The translations under genes and the position numbers were made by a program. From assembly GCA_964514305.1 (NCBI GenBank), contig CAZEQD010000011.1:1-44874 (forward strand): a stretch of DNA of 44,874 nucleotides. Direction: 5' to 3'. The notes under the pieces are model-generated. The model made no database searches and was not told where the DNA came from. It worked only from the letters and a program-made list of their open reading frames with translations. This document shows positions 1-9,500 of this stretch, one piece after another. The DNA comes from CAZEQD01 sp964514305 (lineage in GTDB: Bacteria; Acidobacteriota; Aminicenantia; Aminicenantales; Aminicenantaceae). Within the stretch, counting starts at the first letter, position 1, and every line of letters starts with the position of its first letter.

Positions 1-42
1 GATATATTATGGCGAGTTTCTGTTGTTAAATCAATAACTTAA

Positions 43-123
43 GTCGGTCTGACCCCTAAAACCCTAAAACCCCACCCCTAAAACGAAGACTAAAACGAAA
101 TAAAACGAAATGACCCCTAAAAC
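43..123. repeat. short direct repeats downstream of the XRE gene
   Basis: The 13-mer TGACCCCTAAAAC occurs twice (positions 50-62 and 111-123). Between the copies are degenerate CCTAAAAC and TAAAACGAA repeats. The first copy overlaps GGTCTGACCCC (46-56), an 11-mer that also forms the outer end of the inverted-repeat element at 10790-10920. No gene is visible in 1-150. The stretch is best read as the end or residue of a small mobile repeat element; the telomere-like look of CCCTAAAA is only a resemblance. Confidence 0.5.
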
Positions 124-150
124 TATACTAAAAACTAATATGGTCAAGTC

Positions 151-1212
151 CTAAAAATGTAATAATTTGTCCAACCTTTCTTTATTTATTTTTTTCTTAT
201 TAAAGGCATCTAGGACGAGGCTAATGTATCTTTCCGAAACAAAGATTTTCCGGCCTCTTCCTCTCCCCTCTTTGAGGTCCAGCCGCTGAAAAAGAGCTTT
301 TTCCCGACTGTCAGCATCAACTTTCTGATATTCCTTAAACCTGGTCTGAGAAATATATTCCATATCCCTTAATGCCTGAAGCATGGTCAATGCGCTTATA
401 CCGAAATAGCGTTTAAGATATAGAACATCTTCCAGATCAAGCCTGGTTTTTCCCAGATCTCTGTCAATTATTTCTTTAACTTTATCTTTAGGCATTAAAA
501 AGGATATAGCAAATTTTTGAGCAAATTGTTCCCGCGGAGGATAAAGAGTCAAATAATCATGAATAAAAATATCTGTATTATCTATGATTGGCCCGTCTAC
601 CCTATCTTTTATATAATGGCCGTATTCATGAGCAGCTGTCAACGCTTGTTGGCCAGGGGCCAAATTGCTGTTTATCCAGGCAAAAGCAGCCTGTTTAAGG
701 TCAATAAAAATATAAATCCCTGAAATATTCAACCCTTCAGGAATAGGAGCTTTCCACAAGCGGAGGCCATTAAGCTCAACCAAAGTAAATATATTTCGAA
801 TTGGCTCATCCCCCAGGCCCAGCCGTCGCCTTTCCTGTTCAGCCATCCTATGAGCCGTTATATTGGTGTAGACGGGAGCTAAATTTAAACCGCGTCCGTT
901 CAGCTCCTCAAGTTCTAAGTAATCGCGGCAATATTTCTGGAATTTTTTGACCAATCTTTTACTTTTTTTATCTAAGCCCTCCTGCTTGAGCAGCAACTTA
1001 AAAACCTCCTCTTTTTCAGTCAGAAAGAAAGAGATATCTTTTTCAAAATAGTCAGCTATCTTGGACAAACTTTCCAGACTGGGAGCTCTTCTTCCTAACT
1101 CAAGAAGAGAAATAAATTCGCTGGAGAGGCCAACAGCTTTGGCCAGATCTACCTGAGTCAGGCCCACCTCTTCCCGAAGCTTTCTAATTTTTGTACCTAT
1201 TATCCTGTACAT
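151..1212 (-). CDS. XRE-family regulator fused to an ImmA/IrrE-type metallopeptidase domain
   Basis: The protein has 353 residues. Residues about 7-62 form a helix-turn-helix of the XRE/HTH_3 type (KIRKLREEVGLTQVDLAKAV), and a zinc-peptidase motif HEYGH at 195-199 marks a peptidase M78 (ImmA/IrrE) domain. Proteins of this architecture regulate mobile-element, stress or toxin-antitoxin genes, and some cleave a partner repressor. Here DNA binding and peptidase are on one chain. The ATG at 1212 lies about 20 bases behind a near-consensus promoter that contains a perfect palindrome, so autoregulation is likely (inference). No toxin or cognate repressor is adjacent inside the window; the left edge hides what follows. 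The regulatory target is unknown. Confidence 0.88.
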   Translation of the reverse strand: MYRIIGTKIRKLREEVGLTQVDLAKAVGLSSEFISLLELGRRAPSLESLSKIADYFEKDISFFLTEKEEVFKLLLKQEGLDKKSKRLVKKFQKYCRDYLELEELNGRGLNLAPVYTNITAHRMAEQERRRLGLGDEPIRNIFTLVELNGLRLWKAPIPEGLNISGIYIFIDLKQAAFAWINSNLAPGQQALTAAHEYGHYIKDRVDGPIIDNTDIFIHDYLTLYPPREQFAQKFAISFLMPKDKVKEIIDRDLGKTRLDLEDVLYLKRYFGISALTMLQALRDMEYISQTRFKEYQKVDADSREKALFQRLDLKEGRGRGRKIFVSERYISLVLDAFNKKKINKERLDKLLHF

Positions 1213-1236
1213 TATTTACCCCTGCAGAGGATGATC

Positions 1237-1267
1237 TTTTTATAACTTGTAGTTATAAAAATGTCAA
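1237..1267 (-). promoter_or_regulatory. promoter with palindromic operator of the XRE gene
   Basis: On the minus strand TTGACA (1262-1267) and TATAAA (1239-1244) are separated by exactly 17 bases. A perfect 11-bp inverted repeat, TTTTTATAACT-tgt-AGTTATAAAAA (1237-1261), covers the -10 box and the spacer. A dyad in this position is the classical site for an autorepressor, and the first gene downstream encodes an HTH protein. Binding by that protein is inferred. Confidence 0.75.
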
Positions 1268-1282
1268 ATTTTTCAAAATTTA

Positions 1283-2266
1283 TTACTGGAAGTAAGATAT
1301 CGATTTCCACCAGCGTTCGACCTTGGCCATACCTTGACTTAGAGAAATAGCTAATTTAAAGTCCAGGATTTGGCGTGCCTTACTAATATCAAAGCGGCAC
1401 TTTAAAGTCAAAAATTCAAGAGCGGTCCAGGACAAAAGAGGCTGCCTGCCCGCTAAATGAACACAGGTATCCATAAGAAGAGCTGCTACCCAGGCCAAAG
1501 AATAAGGTAAAGATACCCAGACATCATCTCTACCCACAATATGGTTAAAACAGGAAAAAAACTCTCTGACTGTTGTTTCCTGGCCATCAGTCAGGTTAAA
1601 AACTTCTCCAGAGGCGAGCTCTCTTTTAGCCGCCAGTAAAAGAGCATTTACTAAATTATCAATATAAAGGTGGGGGAAAACACTCTGGCCGCCTCCTATG
1701 ACAAACAAAAAACCTTTCTGGGCATAATTTAAGGAACGCAGGGTACATTGGCTGTCTTCAGGTCCATAAACCACAGCTGGTCTGAGAATTATTGTCTGAA
1801 GCTGGGAGCTGTATCTCCTTACTAATTTCTCAGCTTCGGCTTTGGAACGGCAGTACCCTCCCAAATAGCGGCCGTAAGGCTGATTCTCTTTAATTACTCC
1901 CTGGCCGGATAAATCCAAAACACCGATGGAACTTGTATAAATAAATTTTTGGATAGAGGCTTTAACAGAAGCTTCAAGCATATTCTTTGTTCCCCCATAA
2001 TTTACCTTAAAAAATTTTCGGTAATCTCCCCAATCATTTACCAACCCTCCCACATGATAAACAACCTGGCAGCCTTCCACAGCCTGTTGGACAGACCTAA
2101 AATCGGTCAGATCCCCATAAAAAATTTCAACATTTTTGAGGGATTTCAATTTTTCTACATTGCTAGTGGGCCTGACAAAGGCTCTTATTTTCCGCCCTTC
2201 TTCCGACAACCTCCGCACCAGATGACCGCCGATAAACCCCGAAGCACCTGATACCAGAAATCTCAC
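1283..2266 (-). CDS. NAD-dependent epimerase/dehydratase (extended SDR)
   Basis: This is an extended short-chain dehydrogenase. It has the Rossmann motif GASGFIGG at the N-terminus and a YxxxK catalytic pair within GYCRSKAEAEKLV. The overall look is that of the 3-beta-HSD/dihydroflavonol reductase/sugar epimerase group, so the substrate may be a nucleotide sugar or a sterol- or hopanoid-like alcohol; I cannot choose. The open frame extends 23 codons further upstream to 2335, but that stretch is poor in conserved sequence and carries a promoter-like pair. The GTG at 2264-2266 puts the Rossmann fold at residue 5, as usual for the family, giving about 327 residues. It is followed after about 70 bases by the XRE gene, which has its own promoter. 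Confidence 0.82.
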   Translation of the reverse strand: MRFLVSGASGFIGGHLVRRLSEEGRKIRAFVRPTSNVEKLKSLKNVEIFYGDLTDFRSVQQAVEGCQVVYHVGGLVNDWGDYRKFFKVNYGGTKNMLEASVKASIQKFIYTSSIGVLDLSGQGVIKENQPYGRYLGGYCRSKAEAEKLVRRYSSQLQTIILRPAVVYGPEDSQCTLRSLNYAQKGFLFVIGGGQSVFPHLYIDNLVNALLLAAKRELASGEVFNLTDGQETTVREFFSCFNHIVGRDDVWVSLPYSLAWVAALLMDTCVHLAGRQPLLSWTALEFLTLKCRFDISKARQILDFKLAISLSQGMAKVERWWKSISYFQ

Positions 2267-2274
2267 TTTATGAA

Positions 2275-2303
2275 AGAATATGAAAAATGTACCCAAGTGT
2301 AAA
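2275..2303 (-). promoter_or_regulatory. candidate promoter of the epimerase gene
   Basis: On the minus strand TTTACA (2298-2303) and TATTCT (2275-2280) are 17 bases apart. The chosen GTG start follows 8 bases after the -10 box, which would make the transcript nearly leaderless. No Shine-Dalgarno sequence precedes the GTG, in keeping with that. Confidence 0.45.
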
Positions 2304-2390
2304 GAAATTACTAAATTAAATATCTGGTTCAGCACAATCGCAATAATGATTACTAGTGATGAAAAAACAAGGTAAATTTAACTGGATGGG

Positions 2391-2525
2391 GGCATGGCCT
2401 ATCTTCACCCACAGCGGAAGGGGTTCAACGGCTTTGAAGACAAAGCTGTTGGGGATTCCAAGGGGGAATTTCCTTTGGCCGCAGGACGCATTCGTGCGTC
2501 CGAGAAAGGGAGGCAGTAAGCCAAT
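2391..2525 (+). ncRNA. candidate structured RNA of unknown family
   Basis: This gap folds into a consistent multi-branch structure. There is a stem CAACGGCTTTG/CAAAGCTGTTG (2426-2451, loop AAGA), a stem GGATTCC/GGAATTTCC (2453-2473, bulged) and a perfect stem GGACGCA-TTCG-TGCGTCC (2484-2501). Enclosing pairings are GCGGAAGG (2414-2421) with CCTTTGGCCGC (2472-2482) and GCCTATCTT (2397-2405) with AAGGGAGGC (2506-2514). G-U pairs in two stems would be A-C mismatches on the other strand, so the plus strand is favoured. It lies about 115 bases before the tricorn-like gene on the same strand, so it could be a leader element or an independent small RNA. I do not recognise tmRNA, SRP RNA, RNase P RNA or a common riboswitch core. 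A short open frame across it looks non-coding. Confidence 0.5.
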
Positions 2526-2581
2526 TCATACCCTTCAATTAGCAAATAAAAAATGCTCATTATTGCCATGAGACAAAATTT

Positions 2582-2613
2582 TTGCTTTCACCCCCTTCTA
2601 ATTTGTATATAAT
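2582..2613 (+). promoter_or_regulatory. candidate promoter of the first tricorn-like gene
   Basis: A TATAAT box at 2608-2613, within TGTATATAAT (extended -10 like), lies about 26 bases before the start codon. A weak -35, TTGCTT, sits at 2582-2587; the spacing is 18 to TATATA or 20 to TATAAT. The gene has a good Shine-Dalgarno sequence (AAAGGAGG) between this box and ATG 2640. Confidence 0.45.
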
Positions 2614-2639
2614 AATACCAACTACAAAAGGAGGTTAAA

Positions 2640-5600
2640 ATGAAAAAATCTTTAATACTCATCGTTTTATGTGTATTCCTGGTAAGTTTATCCTTAGCCA
2701 TTGATGATGCTCGCCTGCTTAGATTTCCTGATATTAATAAAGATTTGGTTGTTTTTGTCTTTGCCGGCGATATCTGGTCAGTACCGGCCAAGGGAGGCAC
2801 TGCCCACCGCTTAACTTCCCATCAAGGCCTGGAAATTTTCCCCAAAATCTCACCTGACGGGCAATGGATTGCCTTCTCAGGCGAATACTCCGGCACCCGC
2901 CAGGTCTATGTTATGCCGTCTATCGGTGGCTCACCTCGCCAGCTCACCTATTACAATGATGTAGGCATTATGCCTCCCCGGGGAGGATTCGATAACATAG
3001 TTCTTGACTGGACCCCTGATAGTAAAAAAATTCTTTTTCGGGCAAACCGAACTCCTTTTGGCCGCCGAATGGGCAAATATTTTTTAGTAAGCATAGAAGG
3101 TGGTCTGGAAATCCCTCTTCAAATTCCGGAGGCAGGAGGAGGCAGATTTTCACCTGACGGCAGCCAAATAGTCTATACTCCAATTTCCCGAGAATTCAGA
3201 ACCTGGAAAAGATATAAAGGTGGTCGAGCTCAAGATGTCTGGATTTACGACCTCAAGAATGATACTTCAAAAAGGCTGACTAAATTCGAAGGGACTGACC
3301 AGCATCCAATCTGGTATAAAAATAAAATCTATTTTGTCTCCGACAGAGATCTCGTCCTTAATATTTATTCTTACGATCTAACTAATGGGGAAATTAAACA
3401 AATCACCCATCATACTGATTATGATGTTCTCTGGCCTTCGGGTCGTAATGGAGCCATAGTCTATGAAAATGGCGGCTATTTTTATAAATTAGATCTTGAA
3501 AGTGAACAGACCCAAAGGATTAAAGTCAACATTCACTTTGATAACCCGAACCTCCTTCCCTATTTTAAAAATATCAAAGAATTCATCGCCAGCTACGATA
3601 TTTCGCCAACCGGAAAAAGAGCTGTTTTTGAAGCCAGAGGCGACATTTTCACTGTCCCGGCCAAAGAAGGAATTACTTATAATTTAACCGACAGCCAGGG
3701 AGTAAGAGAAATCTACCCTACCTGGTCGCCAGATGGCCAATATATCGCTTATTATTCAGACAAAAGCGGAGAATATGAAATTTACCTCCTGGACAGAGCC
3801 CACCAAAATAAAGTTATTCAGCTCACTAAAAACAGCCGTATTTGGCGTTATCCAGCTTTGTGGTCACCTAATAGCTCAAAACTTCTCTTCTCTGATAAAA
3901 ATCAACTACTACAATTTTTAGATATAAAAACTAAAAAAATAACTATAGTTGATAAAGCCCGACGCTTCGATATTACCGATTACGACTGGTCTCCTGATTC
4001 CCGCTGGATTGTCTACACCAAAGACGGTCAAAACGGCCAGGAAGCAGTCTGGGTCTATTCCTTAGATGAAAGCCAGTCTAAACAATTAACTAACGACGTC
4101 TTCCATGACTATTCCCCTGTTTTTTCTAAGGACGGGCAGTACATCTTTTTCATTTCCAATCGCAATTTCAACCTTACCTTTTCCAGCTTTGAAAGAGATT
4201 ATCTCTATACCAAGGCTGCTAATATCTATGCAGTAGCCTTAACCAAAAAAGTTCCTCCACTCTTTAAAGAAAAAAATGATGTTGAGGAAATAAAGGCAGC
4301 CTCAGCTGCTGAGAAACAACCTTCAAAAAAAGAAGAAAAAACAGCGAAAGCGCCTAAATCCCAAAAGAAAGAAACAGCCAAAGTTGAAATTGAGTGGGCA
4401 GGCATCAATGACAGAATCGTCTCTTTTCCTCTTAAACCAGGAAATTACCGTCAATTAGCAGCTGTTAAGGGAGCTGTTCTCTATGTTAAAGATAATGAGC
4501 TCCATAAATTCATTTTAAGTGACAAAAAGGATTCTCTTATCATCAAGGGAATATCAGGGGGAGCTCTATCAGCTGACGGCCAAAAAGTCCTTTACCAGGC
4601 AGGCAAAAAATTCGGAATCATTGATCTTAAACCCAACCAGAAAGTAGGAGCTGGAGAGTTGAACCTGGCCGATATGGTTATGAAAATCGAGCCTCAAAAA
4701 GAATGGCCCCAGCTCTTTAACGATGCCTGGAGAATCTATCGTGATTGGTTTTATGTCAAAAACATGCATGGAGTTGATTGGCTCAAGATGAAAGAAAAAT
4801 ACAGCCAGTTGGTGCCCTATTTAAGCCACCGAGCTGACCTTGATTACATCTTTGGTGAGCTGATTGGAGAACTAAATGTCGGCCACTGTTATGTTAATTG
4901 GGGAGACTTTCCCAGAGTAAAAAGAGTAGAAGGCGGACTGCTAGGAGCTGAATTTAAAGTTGATCCCCAATCTTCAAGATATATTATCAGCAAAATATAC
5001 AAAGGCGAAAACTGGAATGAAAATACCCGCTCGCCTTTAACCGAGCAGGGAATAGAAGTTAAAGAAGGAGATTACCTGATCAGTCTCAATGGTCATGAAG
5101 TAACCGGTAAGGACAATCCATATAAATTCCTGGAAAATACAGCTGGCAAAAAAATTCCGATTGTCGTCAACAGCCAACCCAAAACAGAGGGAGCCAGAGA
5201 ATACTGGATAAAACCCATTAAAAGTGAGCTTAACCTTTTCTATCTGGACTGGGTTAATTCCAAACGGAAGATGGTAGAAAAACTATCTGAAGGACAAATT
5301 GGCTACATTCACGTTCCCGATACCTCTATTCAAGGTAACAGAGAATTATTCAAGGGCATGTATGCTTATAAAGACAAAGATGCTCTAATCATTGATGACA
5401 GATACAACGGTGGCGGCTTTATCCCTGACGTCATGGTCGAACTCCTTTCCAGAACTATTCTCAACTACTGGAGCCGAAGAGGATTAAAGCTAATGCCTAC
5501 CCCTGGCGTAGCTCATCAAGGACCAAAAGTAATGCTCATTAATCATTACTCTTCTTCTGGCGGAGACGCTTTTCCATATTATTTCCGCAAGAAAAAATTA

Positions 5601-5906
5601 GGCTTCCTTATTGGCACCAGAACTTGGGGTGGATTGGTCGGTATATCTGGCAATCCTGGTCTGGCCGATGGAGGTTATCTGAATGTACCAACTTTTGGTT
5701 TTGTCGACACTGAAGGAAAATGGGCAGTGGAAGGAGTGGGCGTCGCTCCAGATATTGAAGTCTATGATCGGCCGGAATTGGTGGTTAAAGGCCATGACCC
5801 CAGCCTGGAAAAAGCTGTCCAAGTGTTGATGGAAGAATTGAAAAAGAATCCTCCTAAGAAAATTAAAAAACCCAAAGAGCCTGATCGTTCCAAGTGGCAT
5901 AAATAG
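2640..5906 (+). CDS. secreted tricorn-like S41 peptidase (copy 1)
   Basis: The 1088-residue protein starts with a signal peptide (about 1-20, MKKSLILIVLCVFLVSLSLA). A WD40/TolB-like beta-propeller follows (about 25-530, repeated SPDGQ/SPDSR blades), then a Lys/Glu-rich linker (about 555-585). Next come the tricorn core, a PDZ domain (about 770-860) and the S41 catalytic domain. By alignment to tricorn protease, His749 (VGHCYV), Ser973 (SSSGGD) and Glu1031 (VEGVG) match the catalytic His746, Ser965 and Glu1023; the Ser-Glu spacing of 58 is identical. It probably degrades peptides outside the cytoplasm. ATG 2640 is preceded by AAAGGAGG. A paralogue of nearly the same length lies at 6590-9874 in the opposite direction. 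Confidence 0.92.
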   Translation: MKKSLILIVLCVFLVSLSLAIDDARLLRFPDINKDLVVFVFAGDIWSVPAKGGTAHRLTSHQGLEIFPKISPDGQWIAFSGEYSGTRQVYVMPSIGGSPRQLTYYNDVGIMPPRGGFDNIVLDWTPDSKKILFRANRTPFGRRMGKYFLVSIEGGLEIPLQIPEAGGGRFSPDGSQIVYTPISREFRTWKRYKGGRAQDVWIYDLKNDTSKRLTKFEGTDQHPIWYKNKIYFVSDRDLVLNIYSYDLTNGEIKQITHHTDYDVLWPSGRNGAIVYENGGYFYKLDLESEQTQRIKVNIHFDNPNLLPYFKNIKEFIASYDISPTGKRAVFEARGDIFTVPAKEGITYNLTDSQGVREIYPTWSPDGQYIAYYSDKSGEYEIYLLDRAHQNKVIQLTKNSRIWRYPALWSPNSSKLLFSDKNQLLQFLDIKTKKITIVDKARRFDITDYDWSPDSRWIVYTKDGQNGQEAVWVYSLDESQSKQLTNDVFHDYSPVFSKDGQYIFFISNRNFNLTFSSFERDYLYTKAANIYAVALTKKVPPLFKEKNDVEEIKAASAAEKQPSKKEEKTAKAPKSQKKETAKVEIEWAGINDRIVSFPLKPGNYRQLAAVKGAVLYVKDNELHKFILSDKKDSLIIKGISGGALSADGQKVLYQAGKKFGIIDLKPNQKVGAGELNLADMVMKIEPQKEWPQLFNDAWRIYRDWFYVKNMHGVDWLKMKEKYSQLVPYLSHRADLDYIFGELIGELNVGHCYVNWGDFPRVKRVEGGLLGAEFKVDPQSSRYIISKIYKGENWNENTRSPLTEQGIEVKEGDYLISLNGHEVTGKDNPYKFLENTAGKKIPIVVNSQPKTEGAREYWIKPIKSELNLFYLDWVNSKRKMVEKLSEGQIGYIHVPDTSIQGNRELFKGMYAYKDKDALIIDDRYNGGGFIPDVMVELLSRTILNYWSRRGLKLMPTPGVAHQGPKVMLINHYSSSGGDAFPYYFRKKKLGFLIGTRTWGGLVGISGNPGLADGGYLNVPTFGFVDTEGKWAVEGVGVAPDIEVYDRPELVVKGHDPSLEKAVQVLMEELKKNPPKKIKKPKEPDRSKWHK

Positions 5907-6055
5907 ATTTATTGCTTTGAGGAATAGAGCAAGAATTTTTAGAGCTTGCTGCCTTTGCTAACTCTGATCAATATTTCTGAAGGCATCCTAGATCAATTAT
6001 ATTTAAAGCTTAAATAAATACATAAATCTGGATTCTTAAAATTGTGAGGCAGAAT

Positions 6056-6418
6056 TCAGCTTCTTACTCCATAAAAATAAGAAATTATCAAACCCAGGCC
6101 AACAGCAATCAGAATCAACGGCCACCAGGTCACCCAACCAAAGATATGGGCAGCTCCGATAATAACAAGGACAATACCGGCTATTAATTTACCTGTAAAG
6201 CGGCGACCCAATCTGGGAGTGGCCGCCCTGACAACTACTTCAAAGATAAAAATAGCACCTAAACCGATCAGAAAATAAGCCCACCAATCACCCCAAGATA
6301 AATAATCCAGGGTGGCCAGCAGGAATAACACTCCCAGGAGGATAAGAATAAGGCCAGCCGTTACTTTGGAAAAATTATCCTCTTTTATTTTCTCCTTTCC
6401 CTCTTTAACTTCGGTCAT
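6056..6418 (-). CDS. small polytopic membrane protein (DUF5668/LiaF-like transmembrane region)
   Basis: This 120-residue protein has a charged N-terminus followed by four hydrophobic segments with repeated GLILILLGVLFLL and LILIAVGLGLII patterns and Trp-rich turns (DYLSWGDWW, GWVTWWP). That matches the short membrane domain found in DUF5668/LiaI-LiaF-type proteins, which in other bacteria are linked to envelope stress. A GGAGG Shine-Dalgarno sequence sits directly before the ATG. It lies between the converging tricorn-like genes on the strand of copy 2. No partner kinase is nearby, so the role is unknown. Confidence 0.7.
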   Translation of the reverse strand: MTEVKEGKEKIKEDNFSKVTAGLILILLGVLFLLATLDYLSWGDWWAYFLIGLGAIFIFEVVVRAATPRLGRRFTGKLIAGIVLVIIGAAHIFGWVTWWPLILIAVGLGLIISYFYGVRS

Positions 6419-6589
6419 TTTTCCTCCATCAAAATTTAATTTATGCTTGCCAGGTTAATTATCGAATTTCCTTTCCCACTATTACATTAACTTTAAATTT
6501 TCCTCCCTGAGGCCCGAAATTCTCTCCGGAAATAAAGCTCTTCAATAATAAAATAAATAGAATTTTCAATAAAATATTAAATTCCTCGA

Positions 6590-9500
6590 TTAACTATCAT
6601 CTTTCTTAACTTTCACCGGGAAAGGGGGGCGTTTCACCTTTTTGGGCGGATTTTCCTTCAGCTCTTCCATAATTACAGCAATAGCCTTTTCCAATTGAGG
6701 GTCATGTCCGGCCATTACTTGGTCCGGCCACTGTTCCACTTCTATATCAGGCGGTACTCCTTCGTTTTCTACTACCCAGCCTTCCTCAGTCCAGATAGCA
6801 AGGTTGGGAGCCGTAACATAACCACCATCCATCAAAATAGGAAAGCCAAGAGTGCCCACCAGGCCACCCCACGTTCTTTTGCCTATCAATTTACCTACTT
6901 TAAATTTACGGAACATCCAAGGCAACAAATCTCCACCTGACCCAGCCAGCTCATTAATAAGCATTACTTTAGGACCTTGAATCGAAGCTCCAGGTGTCTT
7001 GAGATCATGGCCGTAGCGGGTATGCCAGTAGCAAACCAGAGGCCGCCTCAGGATATCTATATAATAATCAGCTACTAAGCCGCCACCATTAAACCTTTCG
7101 TCAACAATAATAGCCTCTTTATCAACCTGGGGGAAAAAGTAGCGCTTAAAATAAGTATGGCCCGAACCGGCTGTATTGGGAACGTAGACATAAGCCACCC
7201 TCCCCCGGGTAGCTTCTTCCACTTTTTTCAGGTTTCCTTCCACCCAGGCTCGGTTGCGGAGGGAGGCCTCACTGCGCAAGGGCTCCATAGAAACAGTCCT
7301 TGACCCCGTCCCATCTGGGTTTGGTCCAACAGTTATTTCTATTAATCTTCCAGCCGTATTTTCAAAAAGGCTAAACAGGTTTGTCGGCGGCCGTAGTTCT
7401 TTGCCTTGTACAGCCAGGAGATACTCTCCCTCTTTAACATCAACACCTGGTTCAGTCAATGGTGAACGTAAATCAGGATTCCAGTTAAGGCCACCGTAAA
7501 TTTTCTTGAACCGGTAGCGCCCGTTCTCAATTACATAATCAGCTCCTAAGAGACCTCCCGGCACTCTCTCCCGCGGCTCGATGAGCGTATCGCCGCCTCC
7601 GACTCGATGATGGCCAATCCGCAGTTCACTACACATCCATTGAATAACCCGATTAAGGTCATTCCGGCAGGAAAGATGGGGAAGAAAAGAAGCATATTTG
7701 TCTCTCATGGCCGCCCAGTCAACTCCATGCATATTGGACGCGTAAAAATAATCGCGGTTTATGCGCCAAGCTTCATAGAAAATCTGCCTCCATTCAGCTT
7801 GAGGGTCAATATGAACTTCAATGGCCTCTATCTTTATTTTGCCCTGGCCGGGTTTAATTTTGCCAGCAGCATTTACAATTCCCCACGTTTCTTTGGAGAC
7901 ATATAGTATTTTCTTGTTATCAGCTGAAAGGAGGTAACCGTTGGCACCATCCATAATTACTTCATCCTGACGCTCCTTGAGCTGGAAATGATGAAGCTTG
8001 GCTCCTTTAGCATAAGTGCTTCGCTGGCCGTAAGCAGCTTCAAGATAATATATTTCTCCAGCCTTGCCAGCCTGAAGGCTAAAATAATTCCCAGCTGGAA
8101 CTGGTAGAGCCAGGATGCGGTAATTTATCCCCTCTAAATCAACAGAGAAAGGTTCAGGCTTTTCAGACTTTTTTTTCTCTTCTTTTGGCTTTTCTTCTTT
8201 TTTCAATCCTTTCTCTTCATCACTTTCTTTAGCCAGCGGGGAAGGCAGGCCTTTACGCAAAACAGTCAGATAGATAGAGCGAGTCATTTCCATATCAGCA
8301 TTGGACATGGCAAACCACTGCTTGACCGGACCGGCATTGGTTGAGGAGAAAAAGTAAAGATATTTACCACTGGCATCAAACACGGGATCGCTGACATCAC
8401 TCATTCCATCGGTGATTGGATAAGATTTATCTTCAGCCAGAGAATAGAGATAAACTTTTTGGATATAGGCGGCTGTATTTAAAGTATAAGCAATCCATTT
8501 AGAATCCGGAGACCAGACTGAATAGACAGATTTTTCCCGCCTCGGTCCATAGAGATACTCTGTTGCAATTTTTTTAACCTGACCGCTGCTTAAATTAAGC
8601 CAGTACAAACTCCAGGAATTATCAGCAAAGGAGACTTTCTGATTGTCAGGCGACCAGACAAGACTATCATAAAAGCCTGCTCCTGGAATTTTGTATTTCC
8701 TGACCTTTCCCTTGCCATCCTGGCCTTTAATATGCAGTTCATATTCACCGGATTCATCAGAAAAATAAGCAATATACTGGCCATCAGGTGACCAGGCTGG
8801 CCAACGTTCATGGACAGCGGTGGTTTCAGTCAGGTTACGAGGATCACCTTTTTTGGCTGGAACGGTGATGATTTCTCCTCTGAATTCAAAGACAGCTCTG
8901 GCTCCAGAGGGTGAAAGCGAAGCATGACGAATATAACGATTCCCTTTCACATAGCGCGGCCGAAGCTCAATAAGGTCGGCAGCCACTCCAATTTTTAGAG
9001 CAGTGGAGGTGCCTTTTTCAAGGTTATAAAGGTGAAGACGACCAGCCTGCTCATAAACTATTTGGCCGTCCCCGGCTGAGGCGTTAACTATAGGAAAATC
9101 TTGATGATAGGTTAGTTGTTCTATTTTTTGGCTCTGGAGGTCATAAGAGAAAAGATTGAATTCTCCATTGCGGTCCGAGCGAAAATAAATTTTCTGGCCA
9201 ATCCACATGGGGTCGGTATCATTGCAGCGACCTTCTGGCTGAGGAATCTTAACCACTGATTTATCAGCAAAGCTGTATATCCAGATGGTAGAAACAGTTC
9301 CACCTCTATAATTTTTCCATTGGAGGAAAGCCTCCCGAAGAGGTGTATAAGCCAAATGCTGAGCATCAGGCGAAAAACTGGCCTTATAAACACATGGGAG
9401 TGGCAATGGTTGAGGAAAACCACCTTGAATTGAAACAGAGAAAAGCTGAGTGGAGCTTCTATTAGCTACGTAACGGGAGGAAATGAAGAGTACAGACTGA

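Noticed and set aside
50..123. Telomere-like CCCTAAAA repeats
   Set aside because: Only a few degenerate units within a bacterial gene context; the resemblance is superficial.
2356..2571. 71-codon open frame on the plus strand
   Set aside because: It lies across the strongly base-paired stretch taken as a candidate RNA, has no ribosome binding site and no protein-like conservation pattern.
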